From Siphonodentalium dalli (taxonomy: Eukaryota; Mollusca; Scaphopoda; Gadilida; Siphonodentaliidae), in contig CP136065.1 of NCBI GenBank assembly GCA_032622095.1, positions 117,345,195 to 117,409,194 of the forward strand: 64,000 nt of DNA. The letters run 5' to 3'. The notes below the pieces were generated by a model. That model made no database searches and was not told where the DNA came from. It saw only the letters and a program-made list of their open reading frames with translations. The first letter of the stretch is position 1, and each line of letters begins with the position of its first letter. The position numbers and the translations under genes were made by a program. This document shows positions 47,061 to 59,089 of this stretch, piece by piece.

Positions 47061-49572
47061 TATGTCACCCCATGACACACCAGCTATATTAGTAGTCTAT
47101 GCGTTGTATTTGTTATACATGTCTGTGCTTGCAATTTGTTTTACGCTTCTGTTTAGTCCATATGCAATACAATATGAATAGACATGAATGTCAATTATTC
47201 TCGAAACAAGTACGCCATCTCAATACAATTGAGGATTTCTGATTACCACATAGTCATACCACAATAATTAGTATATTAATGTAGGCGCTAGTACATACAC
47301 GGGATTGAATCTCGTACATGAACATGTTTGACATGTTTAGCACTCAAATCGTCAAACGACGACTCCTTCGAGTTATTTCACTGTGTAAAAAAAACGACTC
47401 ACAATGGCCCACGAATTTGGTTACGATATATGTCTTGCCTCACAGACAACATAGATAATACCGAACCGATAAATTGAACATTCAACAGACACAAGAATAT
47501 ATATACTTATGGTGATATCCCCTTTACCTGCCATTTCAGCATATAACTTGTAGCAGAAGTTAGGCAATGTGTAAATTGCAATGTCAAGACCCAACTTAGC
47601 CTGGCATGTTATTACTACCCCTTCATTACTAAATGGATGGATTCTCTCATCAGTCATAAATGTATGCATTTGGGTGGTCAATTATTCATCTGGAGGTATG
47701 TTCAGTCAATATAAGCAGACGTTACATAATAAAAGTGCAAAAGGATTCCTATTCATTGGTTGGAAACAAAAGATTTCTTATATGAACAGTTACAAAAAAG
47801 GGAACTACTCGTTAATGAGTATTTAGTATAGAAAGGTTAAACTCGAATAGGAAAATTTGTCAATCGAAAAAAGTAGCATAAATCAATGTGCAATCACATT
47901 CTGAAATTTCAGACTTGTTAAGAATTGATGCATTAGACTTGTAGAATAGTGGAACTTCTTAGTGAGCATTATTCACCACATGTTTGTCAATAAATGTATC
48001 TGGTTGCCTGACTATATCACTAGTTACGTTTCTGAAATCACATATAGTTACAGTAGATCCCACATAATAGTCATTTTCTTATTAAAGTCCCATATGATAG
48101 AACTTTGAGCAACCGTATGAACCGTGAACAAATCGTCAAAATCACCATATATAGAGTACAGTCTTAAATTATGATCGCAACTGCTCCAAAAACAATTAAC
48201 TTGAAGCAATCAAGATTCTCAACAAATACGTTAATATATTCTGTATAGAATCACCAAACGCTCTTTAACACAAATGCTTCTGCTTACATTTTAAGCTGGA
48301 AACAGGTATACTCTGAAATTGGACATATTGGTGATATAAAACCCTTCTAAGCTCTTTTAAACATTTCAAAATTGCGCGTCCGCTTTATCCGACATAATGA
48401 TTCCAAATTAGCTACATTATTTGCAAGACACTTTAATAAAACTGTCTTGCAATGAATGAAAGCGCGAGCTGTTATTTTCAAACGACGTTGAAATGCCACT
48501 GAACAGTCTTCATTCGTAAATAAATGTCATTGATAGTAAAGGCGTGAAATTAGATTATATTATGAGAGCTGATTCATCCGTAACATAACAAGTGTGTGCT
48601 GTGTTCAAGTGTACTATACTTTTTTAAATATTTTGGTGGAGTCGTATGGTTGACGTATAATTTAAACACTGGGTAATATTGAGGTGACTGGAGTTAATTT
48701 AATAGTCTCGTTGTATTCGACCTTCTGATCACGCTGACAATCTTCGGAGAGCGACCGTTGAGGAATAATTATAACACCTGACGTAAGTTACTGAAAATCG
48801 CTCAAAGTTAAAACGCAATCTCATTTATTGTTAAATTTATTTCCTTCATTGTGTTACACTAAATCCTGATTGGTAAACTGTTAATTGGGTCATGTATATA
48901 ACCTATCGATTGTTTGAGGGTGTGTGTTTGTGTTTGTAACTATGTCACTATTTTTGCACGTTTATAATTTTTTTCCGATTTAGCCCATATATGTGGACTT
49001 AATAATGTAGTGTATATTAGAAGATACACCACATTTCACACCGACTTGTAAAGTAACACTTGAGATAGAATGTTTTTGATTCGACTGAACAAAGTTTCTC
49101 TCAATTAAAACTATCCCTATTTGGTTGGAGGTTGTGTTAGGGATGCGGAATCTAGGGATTATACTCGAAAGCGGCGAGGGGACGGACACATATCTTAGTT
49201 TGACCAAATTGACCGTCTCCGTACACACTTATTAACTAAATTAATAGGGCTGGTAGCATCATTTGCAGTACAAAGGAGGTAGAAACAATCCTGAAAGATT
49301 ATATTAAATTTTGTTAATAATTGCTTATATAAATATTATATATGGTTATTATCATGGGCCTAACCGACGAAATGGACCGAAAATGCGTGCGCGCACCAAA
49401 TTATAATAAAGAGCGTTTATAGACCCGTCATTATTGACGGGAAATCCCCAAGTATTCCAATAGAATACACAATAACACGAACTGACGTCACATCGTTTTG
49501 ACGTAGATAGAACTCGTTTGGGACGTGATTCTTTTGAGAAAACATTACTCACAGACGAGATTGTTTGCAGAA
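47061..49572. other. No recognisable gene
   Basis: This is AT-rich low-repeat sequence. Short frames at 47421-47681 (minus), 47581-47826 (plus) and 48980-49228 (minus) are unassigned. A TGACGTCA octamer is at 49483-49490. Confidence 0.5.
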
Positions 49573-51855
49573 ATGCTTTACTTTTATATAATTTTATAGC
49601 AATTTATGCGTTTATTTAATGTTGGGTCAGACGATTTGCCATGGCAGATTACTCCGCGTGACAACTCATACTATGGAATCCTATTACGGCCACTTGCTAA
49701 TGGCGCTTTCGGCGCACTTTTTGTCGCTTTCGGCGCGATCGGCGCATTGCGCCGAAAGCGACAAAATATGCGCCATTAGCGTTGTTTCGGCGCGCGCCGA
49801 AAGCGCCGAAAGCGACAAAACATGCGCCATTACGGCGCACTTTTTGTCGCTTTCGGCGCACCGCGCCGAAAGCGACAAAATATGCGCCATTAGTGCAATC
49901 GGCGCGGTGCGCCATTAGTGCATTCGGCGCGGTGCGCCGAAAGCGACAAAATATGCGCCATTAGCGCATGTACAATTAAGTATGTGATCACCCCAGCAGG
50001 GGTGCCGGAAGAGGGGGCAGAGTGGGCAGCTGACCCAAGCTTCAGTTGAGGCCAGTCTAGATGCTAGGATTTGTGATTTTCTTGTACAGTTTCAAAAAGA
50101 TTTCTCACACTGCGTTGAACAACAATGGTCAGCCCGGTGTGTCCTGGTCTCTTGTCCATAGCCGTGTGTATTTGTCTGGATTTAGACCACTAGATGTTAG
50201 GATATTAGACATGAGCACTAAGGTGCAAGGGGGGGGGGGGGATGCAAATGGAATTATGTAAAATTTGTGTTTTGTCTGATTCTGATTCAAGGAGGTGCAG
50301 TTGGAATTTCCCAAGGTGGACACCCCCAACGGAGACCCTCTAGCCACATCCCTGGGACCGTCTGATCGGATTGAGTACCTTTAACTACCCACAAAGGAGG
50401 GACCAGGACCACACGGCCACAATAATTTTAAATCTGAATAATGACAAATTATAGCATTTGGAGGTCTATTTACAGCAAAATTCAGCCCCTCCCTTTTAAA
50501 ATTGATACATAGGCCTATACATTGTACATATGGCCATGCCCGATCTGTGCAGGGGCGCCGGAAGCATCCAAGGGCAGGGGGGCAGAGCCTACAAAAAGGG
50601 CACTTTTCTGAAGAAAAAAAAGGGCATTTTCTCCGCAAACTCGGAAAAATAACCATAAATTCATTGTGGCAAAAATCCCTATTTTAAAGGTATTTGTCGG
50701 TTTTTATGGCCGTTTTGTGACAAAACATTTATATTCCTTGTGAAATTGGTGGTATTTGGACAAAAAAAGTCACATTTTACTGTAAAAACATGAGATTAAA
50801 CACACAAAAAGCATTTTCTTTCTCCAGAAAAAGGGCAATCCTGCCCCCGCTCGCCCCCTTGGTCAAGGGCAGGGGGTCAGCTGCCCCATCTGCCCCCCTC
50901 TGTCCCCTCTTCCGGCACCCCTGCTGGGGTGATCACATACTTAATTGTACATGCGCTAATGGCGCATATTTTGTCGCTTTCGGCGCACCGCGCTAATGGC
51001 GCACCGCGCCGAATGCACTAATGGCGCACCGCGCCGATTGCACTAATGGCGCATATTTTGTCGCTTTCGGCGCGGAGCGCCGAAAGCGCCGAAAGCGACA
51101 AAAAGTGCGTCGTAATGGCGCATGTTTTGTCGCTTTCGGCGCTTTCGGCGCTTTCGGCGCTTTCGGCGCGCGCCGAAACAACGCTAATGGCGCACATTTT
51201 GTCGCTTTCGGCGCGCCAAAAGCGACAAAAAGTGCGCCGAAAGCGCCATTAGCAAGTGGCCGTAATAGGATTCCATACATACTATATGGGTGAACACCCG
51301 TAGTGTATACATGTTCTAGAAATTTTGGGTAGATACCACCAGATTGCGACCGGTTGCTATAGCAACCTATTTTCGGAAATGTATGTGTTTGGGGCTGTAA
51401 TTTCGCTATACGACGATATGTTTGCGACATTTTGAATCAAATATAAATGATTTCCGAAGTTAAATAATCCAGGAGTATTTGCCAACATCTGAAACTAGCC
51501 TTGCTCGAAAATCACCCAACACCGACAGAGGGCGCCATTCAAAATGGCCACCAAAGCCCCGTTTTCTAACGATAAAATGCTTACTTTTATATCATTTTAT
51601 AGCAATGTATGCGTTAATTAATTAATCAGACCATTTTTCATGACAGATTTCTCCACGTGACAACTCATAATATATATATATATATTGTTGATCATCCGTA
51701 GTCTATAAATCTTCAAAATAAATGGGTAGATAGCACCAAATTGCGACCAGTTGACATGGCAACCGATTTTCGGAATATTATGTGTTTGGGGCTGTAATTT
51801 CGGTATACGAGACGTCTGCATGCGACATTTTGAATCAAATGTAATTAATTTCCAA
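49573..51855. repeat. Local direct duplication (~270-bp unit), first copy split by a foldback element
   Basis: Copy 1 is 49573-49671 joined to 51283-51460; copy 2 is 51588-51855. Shared landmarks in order are 'tgctt(t)acttttatat', 'ttttatagcaat(t/g)tatgcgtt', 'tccgcgtgacaactcata', 'gggtagata(c/g)caccaaattgcgacc', 'gtgtttggggctgtaatttc' and 'gcgacattttgaatcaaat'. Copy 2 is uninterrupted where copy 1 carries the 1.6-kb insertion. Confidence 0.88.
49672..51277. mobile_element. 1606-bp foldback element with GC-rich subrepeat arms and 5-bp target duplication
   Basis: The element begins TATGGAATCCTATTACGGCC and ends with the exact inverse. CATAC directly flanks it on both sides (49667-49671 and 51278-51282). 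Each arm (about 49672-50036 and 50870-51277) is built from short subrepeats of GCGCCGAAAGCGACAAAA and TAATGGCGCA in both orientations, then 'gtacaattaagtatgtgatcaccccagca' and 'ggtgccggaagaggggg'. The ~830-bp centre holds a copy of the 9.3-kb repeat (50040-50353), a solo arm of the 25-kb foldback family (50354-50385) and 'gggcgccggaag'-type repeat. No transposase is present. Alanine/arginine/lysine-rich peptides from the arms are not genes. Confidence 0.88.
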
Positions 51856-52412
51856 AGAAATGGGATCTAGAACTACATTTAAATTCTTGTTCCTTCAACT
51901 GAAGAGGTCAAGATTCACCTGTCATGGTGATTGCCAACCATAAACTTGTCTACGCGTCTATGACTTAGCCTACTGGGCGACACCATTTTGGAACAATGAC
52001 GTCACGAATCACGGCACGCGACCCCCACGTGACGCCAAAAATATGTTACATCTTCCTGGACCCCTCACTGAGTGATCGGCCTATATTGAATATATGTTAC
52101 TGTGCGCAAAACATATATTTATAAAATAATCATTCGCTGATAACAAGTGCATGAAGTGGGAAACGGAGGTAATGTTTTGGGAAACGGATATATCCGTTCC
52201 TAAACGAGTTAACTGGGCATGTTTTTAAAAAAAAGTGCGCGGCCATAGACTAATTGATCTATAATGCAGGTAGAATATAGTGATACTGCATGGTATAATA
52301 TCAAAACTGCAGACTTTTTCAGAAGGAAAACAAATCCGCTGATTTGATGGTAATTAATAAGGACAAGGCTATATAACTATAAGAACTGGATTTAGTTTGA
52401 GAGTGCTCTTTT
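51856..52412. other. No recognisable gene
   Basis: This is low-repeat sequence with a TGACGTCA at 51997-52004 and a CACGTGACG 30 bp later. There is no open frame of note. Confidence 0.5.
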
Positions 52413-52690
52413 CAGCCTGTTCTCCTGGAAATAAGCTGATATTGCACTTATTTATGAAAACACAGATAAGCCCATATCGACATTATTTCATTTACGTTCT
52501 ATATTATCCTAAATCGAATTACCAGATGTACTCTTAATAATGTGTTTTCACTGTGGCCCGCGCCATACAACTGAATATAAGTCTCAACTCAGAATAAAAA
52601 AAATCCATTATGAATATATGGGAATATGCAGGTCCAATATGAACCTATTTGCAAGAGGATATGTTGATTTTATTGAGGGGTATGGAACTG
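52413..52690. repeat. Dispersed repeat, 'CAGCCTGTTCTC' family, copy 3
   Basis: The head CAGCCTGTTCTCCTGGAAAT is at 52413, 'cactgtggcccgcgcc' at 52549, and 'ggtccaatatgaacctattt' with 'gcaagaggatatgttg' at 52630-52665. The order matches 18715-19085. The plus frame 52540-52758 lies mainly in this repeat. Confidence 0.7.
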
Positions 52691-55124
52691 TTAGTTTGAA
52701 CCTCTTCCTGATCCCAGAACGCAGCGACACACCCTTCAATAAAACCCACTCAAACTAAATTAATATTACACATTGGTGTAATATATTCATATTGTGTTGC
52801 TAATTGGGATTTGATCTAGGGAGGATTTAATCCCAATAGACATGTTAGTTTCAAGATCCGAATTGGTAAGTCATGAACATTGAAAAGAAAGTGAAATTCC
52901 AACCTTTAAATTGCCGCCTGTTGGGCTGCCAGTATTACATTGTATACCATGTAATGCCGTTTGTATAGCATTATGATACCGTTAAACCAATAATTACCGT
53001 ATATACAGTGGCAATGCAACGGTATGCAATGGTAGTATGCCGTCAACGTCGTTTTCTGTTACATACCGCGTCGGTGAAAGTATTTATAAATGGAATCAGC
53101 TTAATTTTCGCAGAAGCCGCAACTTTATATCAACAATGTTAAAGTCTCAATGACTGACTCACCGATTGATGGATGGTGGTTGTGAATTTTACTTTTATTA
53201 AATTATAGATTGAATATTTGATGACAAAAAGTAGACACAGACCTTGGTATGTGACATTATCAAAGTAAAATTGATTTTAATTGTTTGCTTACAACATGCA
53301 TAATGATGGTGTCAATTGATACAGCTATCGGCATTTGTAATATTACGCGCTGAACAACATTGTTCCTCCATGAACTGAGGTACTATTACCACTTCCGAAC
53401 CCTTGAAATTCAGAATGGTTGGCCTCTTATTTCGATTGTTCTCAAAATGACGTATATCATGTTATAAATGTTTCGCTAAATTTACAGAAGAACGTGCTGT
53501 AATCTACACTCTGAACATCGCGTATTGTGTTTACACCCACCAAGAGTATGTAACATTAATTTCAAATCTAGTCATCTGCTACCAGCTTGAATTCCAGCAC
53601 TGTCAGTTTCATGAGTTTGTCGAATATTTAGTGGCAGATCGCTGGATGTAATTGCAAGAAAAACTGGCCAAACTACGTCACATTGCCACTTTGTACCGAG
53701 TTGATTTGTGCAATTAATGCATGCAAGCGTAAATATTGTAATAATAATTAACGTAACGTTATTAACAGCACAGTGGGAGTGTCCCAATTGTGAATAATTC
53801 AATATCAAGTCAATCGACGAGTCCCTGGTGATACGTTTCTTTGTCAGTGATATCGGTCACGTCTTGGAGATTTCTCAGCGCCAGCTTACAAAGAGTACAC
53901 CAGTAAACGAACTGTGTGGTTGGGTTTTTTCCCGGAAATCGCACGAAACGTTGACAATTGGCAAGACAACTAGAGTGCATATGTAATATATGCGTATGAA
54001 TAACTTGTGTTATTATATTGTGGATCAAATGACTAATTACTCAACTGGAATGCCATTTTAGCTATAAACGTCGAACAAGCAATCATTCTGTCAAGAAACC
54101 AATAGCCCATGTTTCCTGCAACCTACTCATGTGGAATTTCATCAGAATGAGTTTTATAACGATATATTAAGCTATATTTTGACCAATTACCCTCATTAAG
54201 ACGGCCTAGCCATTTAGATGAATAAACATTAACCCTTTAATTTCTGAGGGGACTTTACCATATAAGTGTACACCCCACCAACAGGACCACTTCACCCCGA
54301 ACCATGTGCGTAATTGGTATTGATACTTATGTAAAACATTTACTCTGCCTATACTTTAGGTGTTGAGAATAAAGAATATTAGCATTGAATTGAAAGTATA
54401 AAGCAGATTAGCCTGCACTTCAGGAGTAGCCATGTTCGAAGTGGCGACGAAATGAAAGCCCTTTGAATTAATTTATGTGGTTGTTTGGTAATTAAGTTGA
54501 ACTTATTGGCTACACTTCTCAACAAATGTTTCAAAGTGGATCAAGTAAATACCCATCATCGAGTGTACTCATCAAAATGTTAATGCTCGTGTGGACTGTA
54601 GACTTGAATAGTGGCATATGAGAGAAATTAAGTAAACTTCACTGATTGGAGCCAATGCATGGGAGTCGTCATTTAATTTTTGTTTTAGGTTTTGTAAGCT
54701 GCAATTCAGATATGATGCCCAAAAGTCACGCTGGTAGTTATGTTGATTGTATAACCAATATTCTACGTTTCCACGTATCGCAACTGTTAATTTATAGAAT
54801 AAAATTGGTGCATGCAACGAGTGTGTAATCCATAACAGGACACTATACAGTCTGCATAGAAAAATAACTAATGTATGAAAACCACTTACACGACATTTTA
54901 AAAACAATGGGATTTATGCACTGTGTTACTGCTTCATCTGAATTCCATGTAAGTCACGTATAGGAAACATATGTATAACATATTGCAAATAAATATGGCT
55001 AGGAGCGCCCTCGAACCGATGCGGAATTAAACTAAATGAGATATGAAATAAGACACTGGGTTTTTTAGCATAAAATACATCACAACCCTTCCCTATAATT
55101 TACTATATATAGTTAAAATATCCA
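52691..55124. other. Low-repeat region; unassigned minus-strand frames
   Basis: Adjacent minus-strand frames at 53810-54028 (72 residues) and 53572-53808 (78), and one at 54572-54907 (111), are open but match no family that I recognise. I see no repeats of note. Confidence 0.4.
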
Positions 55125-55131
55125 TTGGTTC

Positions 55132-55676
55132 CAGGGGGGTGGAAAAAAAGTTTTTTCCGGGCACGTATGCCGGGGTGGGTGGGTGGTCGATAGGACCAAC
55201 AAACAATTTTTTCCGCAACTCAAAATTATTTTCCTGCAAGTCTTTTTGACTGTTTTTGCAATGAGTTTGGCTTAAAACACATCTATATGTCAATATTAAC
55301 ATAACTGACAAATTTCATGATGATCAGACAAACAGTATAGACTGTAGCCCATGCTAATGGATTGAATTTTGAAATCCAAGATGGCTGCTGGTAGCCATGT
55401 TTTTTTTTAACGAATAACCCCAAAATGACTTGTTCCTATTTACATGTCAATGTTCACATCCATGACTAATAGTATGCACAGAAATTCATACACAACTATT
55501 TACAGTGAAATTCCCCCCGCAAATCTCTGTTTTAGGGGGGTGGGTGTCAAAAAATGGTCGAAAAAAACTGCCGAAAACGGAAAAAAATTTGGACGCGGGG
55601 GTGGGTGGGTCCCAACAAGGGTCGAAAGTCAAAAATCACCATACGTGCCTGCAAATTTTTTCCGACCCCCCCCCTG
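55132..55676. mobile_element. 545-bp CAG...CTG element with 7-bp target duplication
   Basis: It starts CAGGGGGGTGGAAAAAAAG and ends TTTTTTCCGACCCCCCCCCTG. The 7-mer TTGGTTC flanks both sides (55125-55131 and 55677-55683). The inner ends carry 'gggcacgtatgccggggtgg' and the inverted 'catacgtgcc'. It is non-coding. CAG/CTG ends suggest an hAT-like non-autonomous element; hAT elements usually make 8-bp duplications, so this is inference. The open frames at 55444-55726 are read through it. Confidence 0.8.
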
Positions 55677-56112
55677 TTGGTTCAGGAATTAACCATCGCT
55701 GGTTAAGATTGAATGTTGTAGTGTAGTCTGGAAATTAATTATATACATTACGTTTTAGTGCCGTTCTGACACTAGTTACGATAAACTCCCATCTGTAGCT
55801 TGGATGAAAGAAATGTATGATATATCGACAAACTTCATTACAATCCATATTATCAATAAACATTTGATCAAGCTGACGCATATGCTTGACCAAAGACTAT
55901 ATAAAAAAACAAGTCCCCTGATTCCCGGGCTGTTACCATTGCTTCTAAAAAGTATTCGGGGTTGCAAAGACAAAACGACAAAACCTTCCTCAATACAGAA
56001 ATGGGGATTAGAACTTGGACATAGCAATTATCAAGTACCATGGGCATATACATTCGCACTGCCGTTTAAATAACTAGCTGACACCAGAATTCATCCAATC
56101 AAATAATTACCC

Positions 56113-56700
56113 CAGAAGCGGGGGGGGATTTTTTTCCGGGCACGTATGCCGGGGTGGGTGGGTGGTAGATGGGACAAACAAACGATTTTTTTTGCAACTC
56201 AAAATTTTCTTTCCTGCAAGTGTTTTGACTGTATTTGCAATGAGTTTGGCTTAAAACACCTAAGAATAAGAGAAATAATGTAATTCTAACTGGTAAACTG
56301 ACTGCAGGCAGTTATCGTGTTGTATTTTGTTGCAAGTTTTGAAATCCAAGATGGCCGCTGGCAGCCATGTATTTTTGGCCGAATGACCCCAAAATGACTC
56401 GTTCCTATTTACATGTCAATGTTAACATCCATGACAAATAGTATGCACATAAATTCATATACAGCTGTTTACAGTGAATTTCCCCCCCGCAAGTCTGTTT
56501 TAGTATTAAAGGGGGGGGGGTGTCCAAAAATGGTCGGAAAAAACTGCCGAAACGGAAAATAAATTTGGACGCGGGGGTGGGTGGGTCCCAACAAGGGTCG
56601 AAAGGTAAAAAATCAGCATACGTACCAGGGGAGGGGGGGGGGGCGGAACAAACTGCGGGACACAACGTACCGGGGGGTGGGGGGGGGGGGGGGTACCTAG
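56113..56700. mobile_element. Second copy of the CAG...CTG element, 3' end disrupted
   Basis: From 'ttttttccgggcacgtatgc' through 'gaaatccaagatggc(c/t)gctgg', 'cccaaaatgact(c/t)gttcct' and 'ggacgcgggggtgggtgggt' it matches 55132-55650. After 'catacgtacc' (about 56627) it diverges into further G tracts (56633-56643 and 56679-56693), which look like another nested or rearranged end. The right terminus is therefore not defined. Confidence 0.7.
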
Positions 56701-56759
56701 GCGTCAAAAATTTACACGTAATTTTTTTCCTTATTCATTTAGGGTTGTCGGAAAAAATT

Positions 56760-57912
56760 TGCATGTAATTTTTTTCCAAATATGTATTTTTAGACTCACA
56801 ACTTCAATTTTCTCTCATTTTATAGAATATGGATTAACCTTAATATCCAAATCATATATACATGAGTAGTACAATCCACATAAAACAATTTTGGATAACC
56901 ACTGTCTTGGTTTACATGTGATATTGACCCCATTAACCCTCTTAATAATGCCGACTATGTCAGTGTCTACCAGTCGTATGCAGTATTCTACCCTGCGATC
57001 GCTTATCTGGCAAATTTTTACTGCAGAACTATCCCATGTATTAAACAATTTCTCCTCCAATGGTATCAGAAAACAGTTATATGCTGGTATCTCACTCATC
57101 TCATTTGCATCTTTTTCAAAGTCGAGGTAATGACTAGTTGTCATTTTTTAAAGTGCACACAAAGCGTTGCGATCACCAATATACATGTTTGTACATGTCA
57201 TGACATCACGCGGTACAAATCTGCGTTCTACTGGTAGACAATGACCATTCTGTGAACTACAGAAAACCACATTCTTAGTGATTCTCCAGGATTCTCAAAC
57301 AATTGGTGACTTCTTGTGTGATTATCTCTAAAATGCCAAAGTTCCTGGTTGTTCACATGTTATTATGAATAGTTGAAGGACAGAGTGCAAAGGCATCAAC
57401 AATCCATCAATATAGATGTGCACTCAATAGATGTGAGTAACTAATATGTTGCCAGCAGCATTTTGATACATTTGCCCTCTGTCTTTCGTAGAAATAATAA
57501 AATGCAAACAACAGGAAACTTGACCAATGTTGGAACGGTCTATCAAGTATCAACTTAGTAATCTTATGCCAAACTCATCAGAATAAATTACCCAAGCTAT
57601 GTTGCTATTGTCAGATTTACTGCAGTAGCATGTCCTTAACTTAAAAATAGTGCGTTTTTTTCAATCAGTGTACAATATATGTCTATAACACTATATCAGC
57701 TGATAATCGGTATAACAAACATGTTCTATTTTATACATAATTGATCAACCTTTCCACTACATTCTATTTGAACCTCGGTAAACCTCAGCTCAAATCAAAT
57801 TAAGTGAACTCGATTGATAAATTTCGTATAAAATAGAAACTTTAGTGAGATCCTCTTTATCTCAAACTTGAACCAACTTAATTTCCGGTCAAACCGAGTT
57901 GTTGTCCGGTTG
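56760..57912. other. No recognisable gene
   Basis: Overlapping frames at 56815-57144 (minus, 109 residues) and 56891-57130 (plus) are mirror images over the same bases, and neither is recognised. Confidence 0.45.
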
Positions 57913-57940
57913 CAGCCGGCTGGGGTAAATTTGATTTTTC

Positions 57941-58111
57941 GGGGGGGGGGGGGGGGGGGGGTCAAAACTGCAATTTTTGCTGTTTTGGGGGGGGGGGGGG
58001 TACCCAAACCGAAGAAAACAGTTTTTTCCACCCTGTGTCTGCAGTTTTTTTTCCGCCCTCCTCCCTGTACGTACCTGAATTTTTTTTCCGACCCCCCCCC
58101 CCCCCCCCCCC
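57941..58111. repeat. G21/G14...C20 inverted tract element
   Basis: G21 (57941-57961) and G14 (57987-58000) face C20 (58092-58111). Between them are 'ttttttccaccctgtg', 'ttttttttccgccctcc' and 'ttttttttccga', the same vocabulary as the CAG...CTG elements, and the right end is CTG. It is probably a short derivative of that family. Confidence 0.7.
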
Positions 58112-58930
58112 TGCCAGAAGATGAAAAATACTAAAGATAGTGACTGCAACAGATGTCAAATGATAGAATCAATTTCTCACATCCTTTTAACTGTCCTGTA
58201 GTATCATGTTTCTTAAGAACAGTACAATGCTGGATAAACACCAACATACTAGATATCCAACATACCAAAATGTTACATATTATGATATGCTGTTGAAATT
58301 TCAGGAGGAATGGGGTACTTTGATAAAAGCGTGAAACAAATAGCTCAATAAGACAATACAAACAAATTTGACATAAAAACCAGATGCAAGAACTGTACAA
58401 ACCCAACATATGTGTTGTTTTGTTGATATTTGTACAAACAAACACAATGAAATACCAATATTTATCATATTTTTGACGGCCGAAGGTATTTTTTGTTTGT
58501 TTTTTGTTTGTTCTGTCATTAATAATCACTTACCGATAGACTTCATGGTGTGCAAGGATCCCACCGCCCACCTGTGATGTCACTATAATGAATAACATGA
58601 TTGTTTTTGTAATACTTACATATATGTTTTTATGACATCACTGTATATAGTTTATATCAATTATATATATAAAATTAAAAAAAAAGTTACTGCTAGTAAC
58701 AGCAAGTTCAGTGTATACCAAAACGTTTGACCAGACCAGAGGCCTATGGCAAACATTTACACCTATCAAAGGGTGCTGATCTGAAGATGTTTTCATTCTG
58801 ATGAGTGTATGCTGGAGGTATGTGTGTACAAATGCCAGTTAACGTCCCGTGTTATCACATTTACACATCCGCTTTCGTCATAGAGCACGATTATTATATA
58901 AACACAACTCCGTAACGGGTTCATCTATTT
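58112..58930. other. No recognisable gene
   Basis: A minus frame at 58131-58529 (132 residues, cysteine and hydrophobic rich) is not recognised. There is no other feature. Confidence 0.45.
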
Positions 58931-59023
58931 AAGAAATGAATGTAGTGGGTGTGTGTTATTGAGGGATACGGCGCTGTGATCGTTGGGGTACATTGTGTAA
59001 ACCGCGAACACACACACACACAC

Positions 59024-59054
<31 letters not shown>

Positions 59055-59089
59055 ACCCCACACACACACACCCACTACATTAATTTCTT
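58931..59089. repeat. Inverted repeat enclosing a CA microsatellite
   Basis: AAGAAATGAATGTAGTGGGT (58931 on) pairs with ACCCACTACATTAATTTCTT ending at 59089. Between them lie (CA)n tracts at 59008-59070, interrupted by 'accctc' and 'acccca'. Confidence 0.85.

Noticed and set aside
49684-51252. Several overlapping alanine/arginine/lysine-rich open frames on both strands
   Set aside because: They arise from the GCGCCGAAAGCG subrepeats of the foldback arms, which are open in many frames at once.
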